Positions 23,955 to 34,992 of a stretch of DNA of 64,000 nt are shown here, in pieces. The stretch lies in assembly GCA_027943335.1 (NCBI GenBank), contig BSBK01005652.1:859001-923000 (forward strand), read 5' to 3'. The notes under the pieces were generated by a model, which did no database searches, was not told the DNA's origin, and saw only the letters and a list, made by a program, of their open reading frames with translations. The position numbers were made by a program, and so were the translations under genes. This stretch comes from Chamaecyparis obtusa. Its lineage: Eukaryota; Streptophyta; Pinopsida; Cupressales; Cupressaceae. Within the stretch, counting starts at the first letter, position 1, and each line of letters starts with the position of its first letter.

Positions 23955-23971
23955 CCATGAATGAAGCACCA
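23955..23971 (-). promoter_or_regulatory. Putative primer binding site of Tat-like element
   Basis: On the minus strand TGGTGCTTCATTCATGG starts two bases after a terminal TACA. Plant gypsy elements often have a TGGTGC... primer site here. The matching tRNA was not identified. Confidence 0.55.
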
Positions 23972-24017
23972 ATTGTATGTATTGTATTAATAATCAAATC
24001 AACCCTCATTACATCAT

Positions 24018-24034
24018 TTTATTACAATTTATAG
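24018..24034 (-). promoter_or_regulatory. TATA box and polyadenylation signal near LTR end
   Basis: Minus strand CTATAAAT at 24034-24027 followed by AATAAA at 24023-24018, about 45 nt before the terminal TACA. This compact arrangement fits the U3/R/U5 end of an LTR. Confidence 0.55.
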
Positions 24035-24189
24035 AGCCATGCTCTTATTTTCATAGCTAGGGCTTTGCTACGACTAAAACTTGAAAAGAAATCTAAACTA
24101 GAGATTTCCTTAAAGAAACTACTACTAAAGGTGAGCTAAACTACCCTAGCATAGAATTAAACTTTGTGCATTACAAATATTTGAATAAA

Positions 24190-27100
24190 TCAATCATCAG
24201 ACACCTCAAAAATGGGCTGGAACTAGTGCATGCACTCGGTGATCTTTATGTTTGTACCCTTGATCATTGGCCCCAGCTGCTCCATGTAGTCCTGACTGAA
24301 AGAGATCCCACAATCATGCATAAATGATCCAAAGAAAGAAGCCCAGATGACTGTAAAGTGATCTCTAAGATAACTAGAGTCAACTCCTAGATCTACCAAA
24401 AAATGCCCAAAACCCGACACTTGGTCTGAAAAACTTGAAACCCAAAATTGACTAAGTGCTAAGTCATTTATCTCTACTATTTTGGACTTTTCAGACTTGC
24501 AGGTGGCCAAAAACTCCTTATGGTTGAAATGGCCGAAAATCCTGCACTGTGAAAATAACTAAGTGTTAAAACTAAACTTTTTGTACATGGAAGTTGGCAG
24601 ATCTTAGACTGGAGGTCTACTTAGATAGAAAGCACTCTTAGATGTGCTTTTTTGAACCTATCCACTACCTCCAACACCTCACTGAAGTATCTCCTTTTGT
24701 CTATCTCTGAAATCCATCAATTCTTTTGCAAAATCCTTTATTTCTTCTTCTTGACTTAGCATTTTCTGGATCTCTTCCTTCTGAAAGAACATCTATTGGA
24801 GGTCTTCCTTAGAATTTACCCCTCAGAATATGTCTAGGTACTGATTGATGATGTCATTCACTAAATACATGGTCTTATCTTCATCCTCATCAAACAAATC
24901 CAAGTCCAATCTCTCAAAGAACCCCTGTAGCTCCTTTGCATAGAGAGTGATATTCTCTCTCCTCTTGTTCAGTGTCTTGAGAACCTTCCCAAATATGGCT
25001 AACACCGTAGTTATCTCTTGGATCCATTCTTCAAAACTATACAATTCTTCTTCTTCATAAATCTTCATTAGCACTTGGAAGCGCTACTTTCTTATCATTG
25101 TTAACTCATCCAACACCTTTTTCCAGCTAAGGATGGTCTCTTCTACCCTATTTTCTTCACTCATGATCTCCACTAAAGAGTTTATTCTTGTCAAAATATT
25201 CTGGAAGGGCCTTAAAATCCTCCTAAGAGATAACCTAGCAAACTGCTCAAAATCTAGCTTCCATTTAGCACAAGCCTGCACAAAAGAATGTGGAACATCT
25301 GCATCTACATCCCCCCTTTTCTCCAAAATTGCCTGTAATGAGGCTTCAGGGTCATTAGGGTCAATTAGACCCACTGTCTTTAGAATGAATTTCTTCATAG
25401 CCTCATTTTTCTCTTCCAAGGCTTTTATCTTTTCTTTGTCTTTGTTCATGAAGCCCAAAGCATGCTTCAAACCTAGGGTGGCCAAGGTTTTGCTACCTTC
25501 CATAGTTGGTTCCCCCAAGTCTACCTCCTCTAACACATAATCCTCCAGAGTCATCTCCTTCATGCTAACATCCATTGTAGGAACAACCACCTATGCTTTC
25601 CACCTTCCTATCTAGTCTTGTGTTACATAGGACATTCTCCTTGCTTGGGGAATCAGTGCCATTTGGTGGAAAGCATGCCCTAGCATGGTTATGTCAACCT
25701 CATCATCAGTGTATACCCTAACCCTCGACTGCACCTCTATGATAAACCATGTGGGCTTTGAGAACACATTCAATGGCTCATAGGGAGAAGCAAATGTAGT
25801 AGAGGTTGCCAAGTGTTCTGTCCTTATCTCCTCTCAAGCTTCTTCTTCTTCTCCTGTTTCCTGCTCATTCCCAATATCTTTTTCAAGCTCTCCCTCTTCC
25901 ATAGTCTACTACTCATCTGTCATCTTCTCTTTAGTATCTGTTTGTGGCTTATCTTCTTTAGTATGTGGTTCTTCTTCCACCTATGACTCTCACTTGTCAT
26001 CTAGTTCCTCAGATCCAATATGAATTTCCTCTATTTTCTCCCCACCAATTACTTTGACTTCTTTCTCTGGCTCTTGTGAAATCTGGGGTATTGACTCAAC
26101 ATGAACTTGGGGAGGAATATTGAGTGGGGGAGGTTTTTGAGACATGAGGGGAGTGGTTGAATGGACTGGTGGAGTTGGAGTTGGGAAAGGAACATGGGAC
26201 GAAGAAGGTTGCTGAGATAGCGGAGCATTCTACATGAGAGTGGAAAGTGGAGTAGTGGGAAGCTCTTGAAGTGGAATGGAAGGAAGTGTGGAAGGATGAG
26301 GTGGAGGTGGAGGTGGAACATATGTATCCAATGGTAGCTATGAACTTACTCCTTCCGAGGTGATCTCAATAGATGCATCCTTTTTAGGTTTGGTAGCTCC
26401 TCCTTGATCTTCGGTCATCTCAACATCATTTTGTCCTTAAGGTCCCTATTGTAGATCCTCTCCTATGCCACTAAAAAGACTAGTGAAATAAATAGGAGCT
26501 TGTTGTTCAAACTCCTTGAACCCATGCAAGCCTGCAAAATCTAAAATGTTGAATTCATGATCGCTGAGGGCATCCAAATTTATTGGCTCTACCTGAGTAG
26601 CCCCTTCATTACCCTTAGGGTCATCCTCTATTATCCCTCTTTTCTTGAAGAATCCTACTGACCAGGTCCACCTACTAAGGGGAACATCATCCAATACATC
26701 CTCATCTTCTTTTGCCAAAGTATCCATTTGTGTGGGGGTTGACCTTGCATTTCTTTTGTAAACATGGCCCTAGATTACCCCGACTAGTTTAGGTCCTATT
26801 ATTTTGAACTTTATCTTTTTTGCCAAGTTTGGAGAATCCTGGTCACTAGAGTGAGGTGCCTCTGAAGATGCCATGCTTCTGGTCATCTTGGTTTTCACCT
26901 TCTTGGAGTGCATAGCCATACCATATGCAATGGGATGCTCATGTCGATACACAATTTCTGGCTTTACTGGAGCAGCCTCTTTGAATTGGGGCTTCAACAC
27001 CTTTTCTCCTTTTCTCTTTTCTTGAGATGGCTTTTCAGGAAGTTGCTTCATGGGGAGTGTTTGCATTGGAAATGGATGAGAAATCCATGACTTTGTTACT

Positions 27101-29640
27101 TTAATCACATGCCGAGCTCTGAAATCCATGCTATCATTCTCATCCTGATCTACCTTCACATTTAGGATGGCCCTGGTGTATACCTTGTTCGTGTTATATA
27201 TGGAATCCAAAATCTTATCTGAGTCAGCATCTACCGTATTCTATGGAATTATCAGGGAAAGGGCACCTTGTGCTAGCTCCAGACTCATCTGACAATAGTC
27301 ATGGACTCTCACCTCATAATCATCTACATAATTAGCCCAATGATCTTTGACATGCGGCTCATGAATGTAGTGTCTTCCCATTATGTGGCTATAGGTACCA
27401 ATGGGGTCAAAATGCAGCCTCACCAAACTATAGGTTGCTAGTGGGAATTCATGCCATTCTCCAATCAATGATTTGCAGACTTTCATGTTACGTAGACAAT
27501 GAGGACTGATTGAAATAGGAAAGTCCCAGCAATGTTTCTTCTTGTGCTTAATATGCTCATGAGCATCAGACAACTACCTTGCTAACTCTAGTAGAACTAC
27601 CCTATCAGAAGGGTACCTTGGGAGCTTCTTCGGTGCTAAGGTGCTTTCTGTGACCTAAATGTATGTGAATGTTTAGAACTATATATAAAATGCCCCAATG
27701 GCCTTTACCTTGGCCACTGCTTCTGTTGATAACCTTTTAGCATAGTCACCCTCAATGGAGCAGATGATTGCAAAAAGAAAGGCATCATTAACTATCCTAA
27801 ACTCTGGACTATTATGTGTGAAGAAGTCCTTCCTCACCAATTGAGGATACAAAGTGAAAGGCCATGTGTTTTGTTCCCCGATGTTTCCAACTTTGGTCAA
27901 ACTTGGGTATACTGCCCTGGTGGTGAGTAAGTACACAACATAGGATGTCATGTAGAAGTGGGGATCTGTCTTCACTCGGATCAGTTGTTCATCTAGCTAG
28001 TCACTTAGGATGGAGGCCCAATCGAACCTCGCTTGTCTTTCTTTTATCTTTTGGATAAGAAAGATCATCCAGGGCTCCAGTTGATGGGACTTAGGCAGGC
28101 CATACACCCTTCTTATCATCATAATGGTGGCCTGGATATCCTCTTTCATGTTGTACACACTAAAATGGTGCACTTCTATGAACCATTACATGCAAGGTTT
28201 CTCAAGAATGAGGCCTCACAAAGTGGTTCATAGCTCTCTATGCATGGAGTTGCAAGGTTAAAAATTGCTCTCAGCTAGAGCTACAAACTTGTGACCTTGC
28301 TAGTCAACCACACAATGAGAGATTCAAGTGAAGACAAGGGCAACAATGCCAATATCTCCAAGAATCAAATATGCAAATGCAATGCAAGCTATATGAGAAT
28401 GCAATCTAAGCTATGGAAATGAAAGTACAATGCAACTAATATATGAAAGGAAATAGCAATGGATTACAATGCTTCCTATTTAGACTATGTGAGCTTATTC
28501 TATTACATAAAAGGAAATCTACACTAAGAATGCCATTATCATGCAACTATGAAAGCAAATATGCAACTAAATGATGCAATGAAGCAAGTCTTCAATGTCT
28601 TCAAACTCCAAATGCACCTAAAACCTGCAGCATAACATTAGCATAAAACAAGTGGATGCAAATGAAGGAGAGAGCTCTCCTTTTATAAGAAATGAGGTGA
28701 AATGGACCATGGAGATTAAGAGGCAAAAAGTCTTAATCAGCGGTGGAGCTTGAAAGAGGAGCAATCCATGTGCACACATATCCTCCAATAGGAAAATAAG
28801 AGTTGACTTTATGTCCATATGAGACAAAAAGTGCTTTTCTCCTTTTTATAAAATATGAATAATACTTTATTTGTCCAACTTAGGATAAGAGGAAAGTGGG
28901 GGATTTTTATTTAATCAAAAGGGGAGGAAATATTCCTTTTAAGTAAATAAAAACTTAGGATAAATGGTTAGCCCATAGGATAACATCCAATATATGATCG
29001 AAATTAAGACTTGATCAAGGAATTGATATTGTTGAAAATATTGATTAATGATCAAAATGATTCAGGGTTGATAAATCAAATAAATGGGGCCCAAAGTCTA
29101 GGTGACCATTTTTGGGTGCATACACGTGTAACCTCTCCTCATATCAATTCTATGTAGCCTATTCTTGGGCAATGGCTATATTAGGTACTCATTATTGACA
29201 ATGTTGTGAGCCCTCTGTGTGTCCTTGTTGTAAAATTCCATCCCCTTGTTTATATTAAAATTAAAGAACTTGTCTACTCCCTTCAATAGATGGAAAACAT
29301 CTTTGATATTGTCGGGCCTTAGGTCCAGAACCACCTCCCCAATGCTATTTTTGACCATGCGCTCATTTGGCACATAGTTACTGGCCAGTGTGTTAATTGG
29401 CTCCACTGATTGGATAGAGACTGGATGCATCACTGCATTCACCAAGGAATAGTGGACCAATGAAGTGCAATCCTCTGAATGGCCCACTAGCTAAGCACAC
29501 TTGTTGAGGTACTTGTTCCAACTCACATTCTTGATATCTATATCGGTTATCCCTATGTGTGAGTCAGTCACTTTGGATGGTGGATGGTATCCTTTGAACT
29601 CATACTTCATTGCCAATGATGCTAGTATATTCTTAGCCAT
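24190..29640 (-). pseudogene. Long unknown ORF, copy B (about 1,490 codons)
   Basis: From ATG 29640 (MAKNILASLAMKY) to TGA 24190-24192. Every open segment (ends 29487, 27975, 27573, 27210, 26727, 25812, 25590, 25074, 24510) is in one frame, even across the 978-bp insertion (973 plus 5 bp duplication, a multiple of three). Roughly 25 in-frame stops, no frameshift seen. Regions in order: globular N-terminal ~500 residues (FDWASILSD, HFYMTSYVVYLL, NIGEQNTWPFTLYPQLVRKD); basic linker (EKRKGEKVLKPQFKE); acidic and Pro-rich middle; conserved MTLEDYVLEEVDLGEPTMEG; long coiled coil (KIKALEEKNEAMKKFILK; FQNILTRINSLVEIMSEE); C-terminal tail. It has its own TATA box about 840 nt upstream. I do not recognise the family; it may be a captured host or element-specific protein. 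Confidence 0.75.
28152..29124. mobile_element. Solo LTR (973 bp) inside the long ORF of repeat B
   Basis: Repeat A has the empty site TTTCATGTAACC; in B the sequence is split with CATGT at 28147-28151 and CGTGT at 29125-29129, a 5-bp target duplication with one change. The insert starts TGTACACAC and ends GCATACA. No coding capacity. Its ends are also imperfectly inverted (TGTACACACTAAAATGGT against TGTATGCACCCAAAAATGGT), so a small terminal-inverted-repeat element is an alternative, but 5-bp duplication with TG...CA favours a solo LTR. Confidence 0.8.
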
Positions 29641-30862
29641 ATTTGCAAAAGAGTACAAGACCTGAATTAGTAACATAGTGAGAGAAAAAATTAGGAAAAC
29701 ATAATTAATTACTAAAATCATGCTCACAAAGTCACATAAGTGATTTCGGCCTTTTTGGCCTTTTGGATTCATCAGACCTCTGAAAAGCCTCAAGGTCTGA
29801 CATGGCTGAAAGGTCTGACATGGTCGAAAAAGGGTGCAAAGGATGAAAGGGCATGAAAGCCGAAGAGAAATATGATAGCTGAGGATAATGACTTTCGAAG
29901 TGCGAAAATGCCGAATAGGATGACAAGTTTGATAACACTGAAGATGAAGGATAGGCACTCGTTTTGGCATTTCAGATGTAGAAAACTTTTCAATGTGTGC
30001 AAACACTAAAATGCTGACAAAGAGATGGCACTTGGAGTTTTTTTTTTTTTCATCATCGGGTGGGTGCTCTGAAAGTTTCCGACCCCGAAGGTCTGAAACT
30101 AGGGTTTAGAGTCAGACTCAAAAAGTGAGTTTGACGGTGAGTTTGACCACAAACTCACCTAGGGATGCAAGGTGACTACCTTGACAATCCCTAGGGCTGA
30201 AAAGGCCAACTCAATGCAACCTAGACCTAAGACCCAAGCCAAAAAGGCCAAAAATGCAAAACCCTAGACCTAGGATGAAACAAGAAAATTGAAAACAAAA
30301 GGATGCTAAACTAAAACCTAAAAGAGTGGAGAAGACCACCTACCTAAGAGATGAAGAACCTGACGATGACCAGCAAGAAGGTGGGAGCCAAACGATGAAA
30401 AGGCAATGAGCAGAAAAAAAAGTAGGTAGACGACGGAGGAGCGAAAGCACAAAGTGAGGTTTTGAAAAACCCTCGTGCCTTTTATAGGCTTTGTGGGGTT
30501 GCTAACATAAGCACCCTTTTAATTAGCCTTTCAGCCTTTTGGGGGGTCTCAAACATCTGAGAGGTCGACAAATCTGAAAGGTTGACTCCCGTGAGAGTCA
30601 GACTTTCAGGGGTGAGGACCACTGAAAATTTCAAAAAAGGATAGTCAAAAAACTATCTATCACTCCATTGGGCCTTTTGTACATTTTGGCCCTCTGAAAG
30701 TGTGAAAGGCCGACAAGGCCAAAAAGGCCAAAAACTAAAAAAGCTAAGGACACAAACCCCTCAAGATGACAAAATTGAGACAAGTAGAAAGTAGAAGGGG
30801 GGCCCCTAAGGCCATAAGGGTCGTAAGGGGAGTGTGGTTGTGGGACCACAACAAGTAGCCAT
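29641..30862 (-). other. Promoter and leader region of the long ORF, copy B
   Basis: Matches 14385-15612. Contains the TATA box and a GGCC/CCGA-rich upstream part; no coding signal. Confidence 0.6.
30477..30486 (-). promoter_or_regulatory. TATA box upstream of long ORF, copy B
   Basis: TATAAAAGGC on the minus strand, followed by CACGAGG. Conserved with 15219-15228 in copy A. Confidence 0.65.
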
Positions 30863-31290
30863 GTGTGTACACTTGGTAGCGGACCCACCCTTTTCTTATG
30901 CCTGGGAAAAGGTAAGATCGACGGTTGTCACATGATTGCAAGGCTTGAAAAGATCCCTTGTGAACATGTGAGCACCGTTAGACATTCTACAATTTGTCAG
31001 TCCTACAGATCCCTCTTAAAATGGCCCCACTATATGTAACCAATGAAAAACCACCACGTCATAAAATCTGGCAAGTGGACATACAGATTTTTCTTGCTGA
31101 GTGGTAGTCTTGATGACGGTTTCCATGTTAGCAAATATTATAGCCAATCAGAAATGCCCATATGTATACACCTGGAAGTGGACCCACTTTTTGTAAGTGC
31201 TTAGGAATAAAGTAAGATAGACGGTTGTCACATTTTGGCAAGGCTTTAAAAGATCCCTTGCAGACATGCGATAATCGTTAGATCAATATT
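30856..31290. repeat. Diverged tandem duplication, ~300-bp spacing
   Basis: About 130 bp at 30860-30986 recurs at 31158-31285: shared phrases GGACCCAC, GACGGTTGTCACAT, AAAAGATCCCTTG and CGTTAGA. Between them lies unrelated non-coding sequence. Confidence 0.65.
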
Positions 31291-31729
31291 CTAGATTCTA
31301 GGCTAAATATAGTGTCGAAACTTTAGGAAATAAAGTGCCTAGGACTTAGGAGTATTTAAAAATATCATCGGGCTTAGACTTAGGAAAAATTAAATGGAGG
31401 TGAGCCTAGGTAATATAAAGTGTCAACAACATGACCCCGCTTAGTGAGATATTTAAGACACATGCGCTTATAGGAATACAAGTGACCTGTAAAAGTAAAG
31501 CTCAAATATATTATAAAAGAGCGACCTAGGGTTTTCATGAAAAAAAATGCACTTAGGGTTTTCTCAGGCCTAGTTTTTCAATTAGGGCTTGCTAGATTTA
31601 AATAAAATCTCTGAGATTGTAGCAGGGTTTTCTAGGTTTTTGGCAATGAATTTTCTCAATCTTAGGATAACACACAGATGTTTCAATTTTGTAAGGAAAT
31701 GAAAGATTTTATACTGTTGAAAAATTAAG
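31291..31729. other. Unassigned non-coding DNA
   Basis: I see no gene, LTR or repeat here that matches anything else in the window. Confidence 0.5.
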
Positions 31730-33708
31730 TGCCAACAGACTCATTCACATCATCCATTTCAAAATCTTCAATAAAGATACCTTTTATTTCATGTAAGACT
31801 TTCGTATGTTGATTCTCTCTTCTTATCTCTTCTTGTTTGCTCTTCTTCTTTAAGAGATCTTTCAATATCTACATTTTCTCATATATTAAGTTATTAGTTT
31901 CCCAGTTAGGAATCCCTATAACTTCATTGAGTGTAACCTATGTGCCAGGAAATTTCTGCTTCTTCTATGATTTCTTCCTCAATGTGTTCCCACTCGGCAA
32001 ATGTATAAGAGCTTTTATGGCCTCTTACTCCTTAGGCTCAAGTTTTTCCTTTGTTATCTCTTCTTTAGTCTTTTCCTTTTCTTCCACATGAGGACTTGTT
32101 ATAGCTAATACATACTTTATCTTCTTTCTCTTTAAGACTCTTCTCAGCTTTGTCTTTATTTTCCTCCTTAGTAGGTGTATTCTCAAGTGTGATTGTCGAC
32201 TTGTCTTGTTTTTCAGCACTGGTACTCTATGAGGATTGATGTTCAATCATGACCATATGAGGGCTTATTGGTTTAGTGTCCACAATTGATGTACTCTCAA
32301 GCCTTGGATAATCTTGAACTTGAATGAGTACTAGATTGGTGCTCAATAGAAACTTATCTGAGCCTACCTTGACAAGGATTTGTTTCTCAAATTCCTCCTT
32401 AGTTAATACATTTGTTTTTAATAGGGTATCCTCAGTGATATCCACAATTGTGATCACATCATGTGATCCATTTACTTCAGCCTTCTATCTTGCTTCTTCA
32501 TCAATACCTTCCTTATTATCCAACTCCACTCGACCAGATGTGCCTTTAGTCAGTTGTCACTCTTGTCAATTATTAGTCCAAAGATGATTTTCCATATCCT
32601 TGTGCTTTTTTGCACAATATCTTCAACCTTATGTTGTAGAATAGAGTATGCTTGGAGCTTGGGAAAAAATAGATTTCTATATTTCTCCATATATTGTTGT
32701 ATGTACTCAGGGGATAGATTTGGCATTACTTGAGCTAAAGTAATCTCCCTTATCTATTTCTCAGTCATCATGGCATACTGCCATTTCTGATCTATTCTTT
32801 TTTATAGCTCATCAGGGATAAGATTCTCCATCTGTAATGGTGTCATTTTGAATGTACACAACATCTCAAGCATAGCCTCTTCCACTTTCTCCTTATCCTC
32901 ATTACTCAACTTTTCAAACTTTATTTTTTTAAAACCTGCTAGTCCAACAATGCTCTTGATATTGTGTCATATCTCATCCATAGTAAATTGTCTTCTTTTG
33001 GATGGTGCCTTCTTCTTGGTATTCTCATTAGTATTTTTTCCCTCATCATCATCATCATCCTTCTCCAAGATTAGCTTCCTTCTTGGTTTCTTCCTTATGT
33101 TTCTCAGCACGGCCTTAACCTAAATTATTTTCCTCTTTTTGATGCTGGGGTCTTTTATGTGGCTCGATAGCTGTGACAGTAGAAGCTTCCCTTGTTCTTG
33201 GTCTAAGTACTACAGGAGGAGTGGGTTTTGGTTGTTTCAGTTGTTTCTTTCTCATCTCAACAAGTGATGCCTTCTTGCCTTTCTTTGTGATCTCAATCTC
33301 CTCCTCTACACTCCCTTCAGATTCACTAGACTTATCCTCTCCTAACCCTTGTTTCAACTCAAGAGGTGAATTTTCCTCTTCTCCTTCTCCTAGCATCTTC
33401 TCTAGGTTCTTAACTAACTTATTCATTTTTCTCTCCATGGTTGCAGATTTCAACCCCATGGTTATCTTAGACTTATCTTCCTCATAAGTCCAAATTTTTT
33501 TAGGTTTTCTATCTATTTCCTCAGCTAGTAGAGTAGTTATGGATGATGTTGTCTCATCTATATTGACTTCATAAGGTAATGGCCTAAGCCATGATACCCT
33601 TGGTGTAACTTCCTGAGCATAAGTGAAGTTGGTATCCACTAGGAAACATATATCATTATAATACTTCTCCACTAGGGATACAAGAATCCTTCTCCTCTTC
33701 CTCATTTT
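31730..33708 (-). pseudogene. Extra ORF (ORF2) of element D, C-terminal part
   Basis: Starts at the gypsy insertion (33708) with KMRKRRRILVSLVEKYYND. It continues with a Glu/Lys-rich region (EEGEEENSPLELKQG), Pro-rich PKPTPPVVLRPRTRE, a basic patch, an acidic run of six Asp (near 33050), a segment NLSPEYIQQYMEKYR (near 32700) and VKVGSDKFLLSTNLVLIQ (near 32360). After a frame change near 32230 it ends with VTLNEVIGIPN to VLHEIKGIF (31920-31760), homologous to 8580-8749 of element C. The coiled-coil C-terminus known from C is lost. Function unknown. Confidence 0.65.
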
Positions 33709-34970
33709 TGTAGTACCCCAAAAAAGGTCTATAAGTTCATTAACCTCCTACATCTTCAATTCGAATGAAATTGACATCAAAGTCCTAACCTAAGGCACAT
33801 CTGCACATTATCAAATCCTAATTGATTATCCTAAATTCTGCATTGGGGAATATTCCTAGCAATATTCCTATTTATTCTAATTATCTTTAATTTAATTATT
33901 ATTTTGCGATAAATCTTATTTATCCTAAAGTTTGATTAATTGAATATTCTAAATATTTAATTAATTAGATTTAATACTGCCACTTAATTATTTAATTGAA
34001 TTTAATTAAATTATTCCTAAATTGTATGATTTAATTTTGACAATAAATCAAAAATCTTATGACTAATTGATTACATTCATATTTAATTAATTAAAGTCAA
34101 TTGTCAATATTTAATAATATAGCTTTTGAATAAAGTTTGATTTAATAATTGATTAACCCATAAATCAATTGTTTTAATTTCAAAAATCAGTTAAGTTGAG
34201 GATAAATCACTTTATTTATTTAATTAATTCATAATTAATTGTGCACATTCAAAGAGCAGTTAAACTCAAAATCAGGAAATCAATGCAAGTTGTTAACTTT
34301 TGGAAACTCAACACTCTATTTTGAGTTCAAAGCTGATCTAAACTTCTGATTTGAGTTAAAAAGGTTTTCTTGCATGCTTTTGCATGATTTTGTGAGTTAA
34401 TTATTTCTGATTTCCCGATAACTCAAAAATCAACCCGAGTTTATCAAGAGTGATTTATGGCTTTTCTCATGCACCTCCAAAGCCCTGGATTTCTATAAAA
34501 TCAAGGCTTTAGCTCTTCTAAAAGGATCCATGAAATTGCATCCTCACGCTGGCGAATTGGTGATCGAAGAATCTATCTTTGCGAATCAAAGTTGTTGTGA
34601 GATTTTCATTTTTTTTGAGCATTCATATCATTTAGCATATCAATTCTTAGATAAATTGCATATCATATCAATTTTTCATATAGAATAGATTCATATCAGT
34701 TTCCTTCATCTTATTGCATAGAAAACACAAAAATATAGATTAAATTTGCATTCATATAGTTTTCATTCTTTGCATTCAAATCCTTTGTTTAGGTGTTGCA
34801 TTGTCACTAGTCTCAGTCTGATCTAAGAGTATCATACTCGCACCTTCTAGAAGGCAGTAAATAGCCTGGTTAATTTAGTTTCCATTTCACTGCATGATTT
34901 TGGTTTTTGGCTAACCTCTAATGTTTTACTAAAGTGTTGTTTCTACAACTAGGTACAAAATTCACACACA
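33709..34970 (+). repeat. 5' LTR of gypsy element 2
   Basis: 1,262 bp from TGTAGTACCCC to TTCACACACA. TATAAAA at 34494-34500. Nearly identical to 47046-48259; same family as 6617-7842. The start lies nine bases from the Met codon of the interrupted minus-strand ORF. Confidence 0.9.
34494..34500 (+). promoter_or_regulatory. TATA box in 5' LTR of gypsy element 2
   Basis: TATAAAA in GGATTTCTATAAAATC, conserved in all three LTR copies of the family; likely promoter of the genomic RNA. Confidence 0.75.
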
Positions 34971-34974
34971 TTTC

Positions 34975-34992
34975 TGGCACCCACCGTGGGGC
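34975..34992 (+). promoter_or_regulatory. Primer binding site, complementary to tRNA-Lys(CUU)
   Basis: TGGCACCCACCGTGGGGC starts four bases after the LTR. From memory, the 3' end of plant tRNA-Lys(CUU) reads GAGCCCCACGGTGGGCG plus CCA, which would pair with one mismatch in 17. The tRNA identity should be verified, the position as primer site is clear. Confidence 0.8.

Larger units (their letters stand above)
10883..30862 (-). mobile_element. Tat-like Ty3/gypsy element, minus strand, possibly with giant LTRs
   Basis: Direct repeats A (10883-~15612) and B (23974-~30862) flank one minus-strand gag-pol. The B left edge behaves like an LTR end: TATA box, AATAAA signal, terminal TACA, then a primer-site-like TGGTGCTTCATTCATGG. 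Both repeats diverge at the same point on the right (about 15612 and 30862). A lacks the last ~1.2 kb because element C cut it at 10883. The simplest reading is one element with ~5.9 kb LTRs. Against it, I see no clear polypurine tract next to 15612 and no canonical TG start. Separate insertions of a repeat-bearing element remain possible. Confidence 0.5.
23974..30862 (-). repeat. Direct repeat B (putative giant 5' LTR)
   Basis: Full-length version of repeat A plus ~1.2 kb more on its left. The left edge has TATA box, AATAAA and primer site in the order of an LTR 3' end. It contains the whole long ORF and an inserted 973-bp solo LTR. The right edge is set only by where A and B stop matching, uncertain by about 15 bp. 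Confidence 0.55.

Noticed and set aside
25133..25540. 135-codon plus-strand ORF
   Set aside because: Antisense shadow of the conserved long ORF in repeat B; the same antisense frame is shorter in repeat A.
30862..33708. A host gene on the minus strand left of gypsy element 2
   Set aside because: The ORF continues on the other side of the insertion in element D and matches element C, so it belongs to a retrotransposon family.
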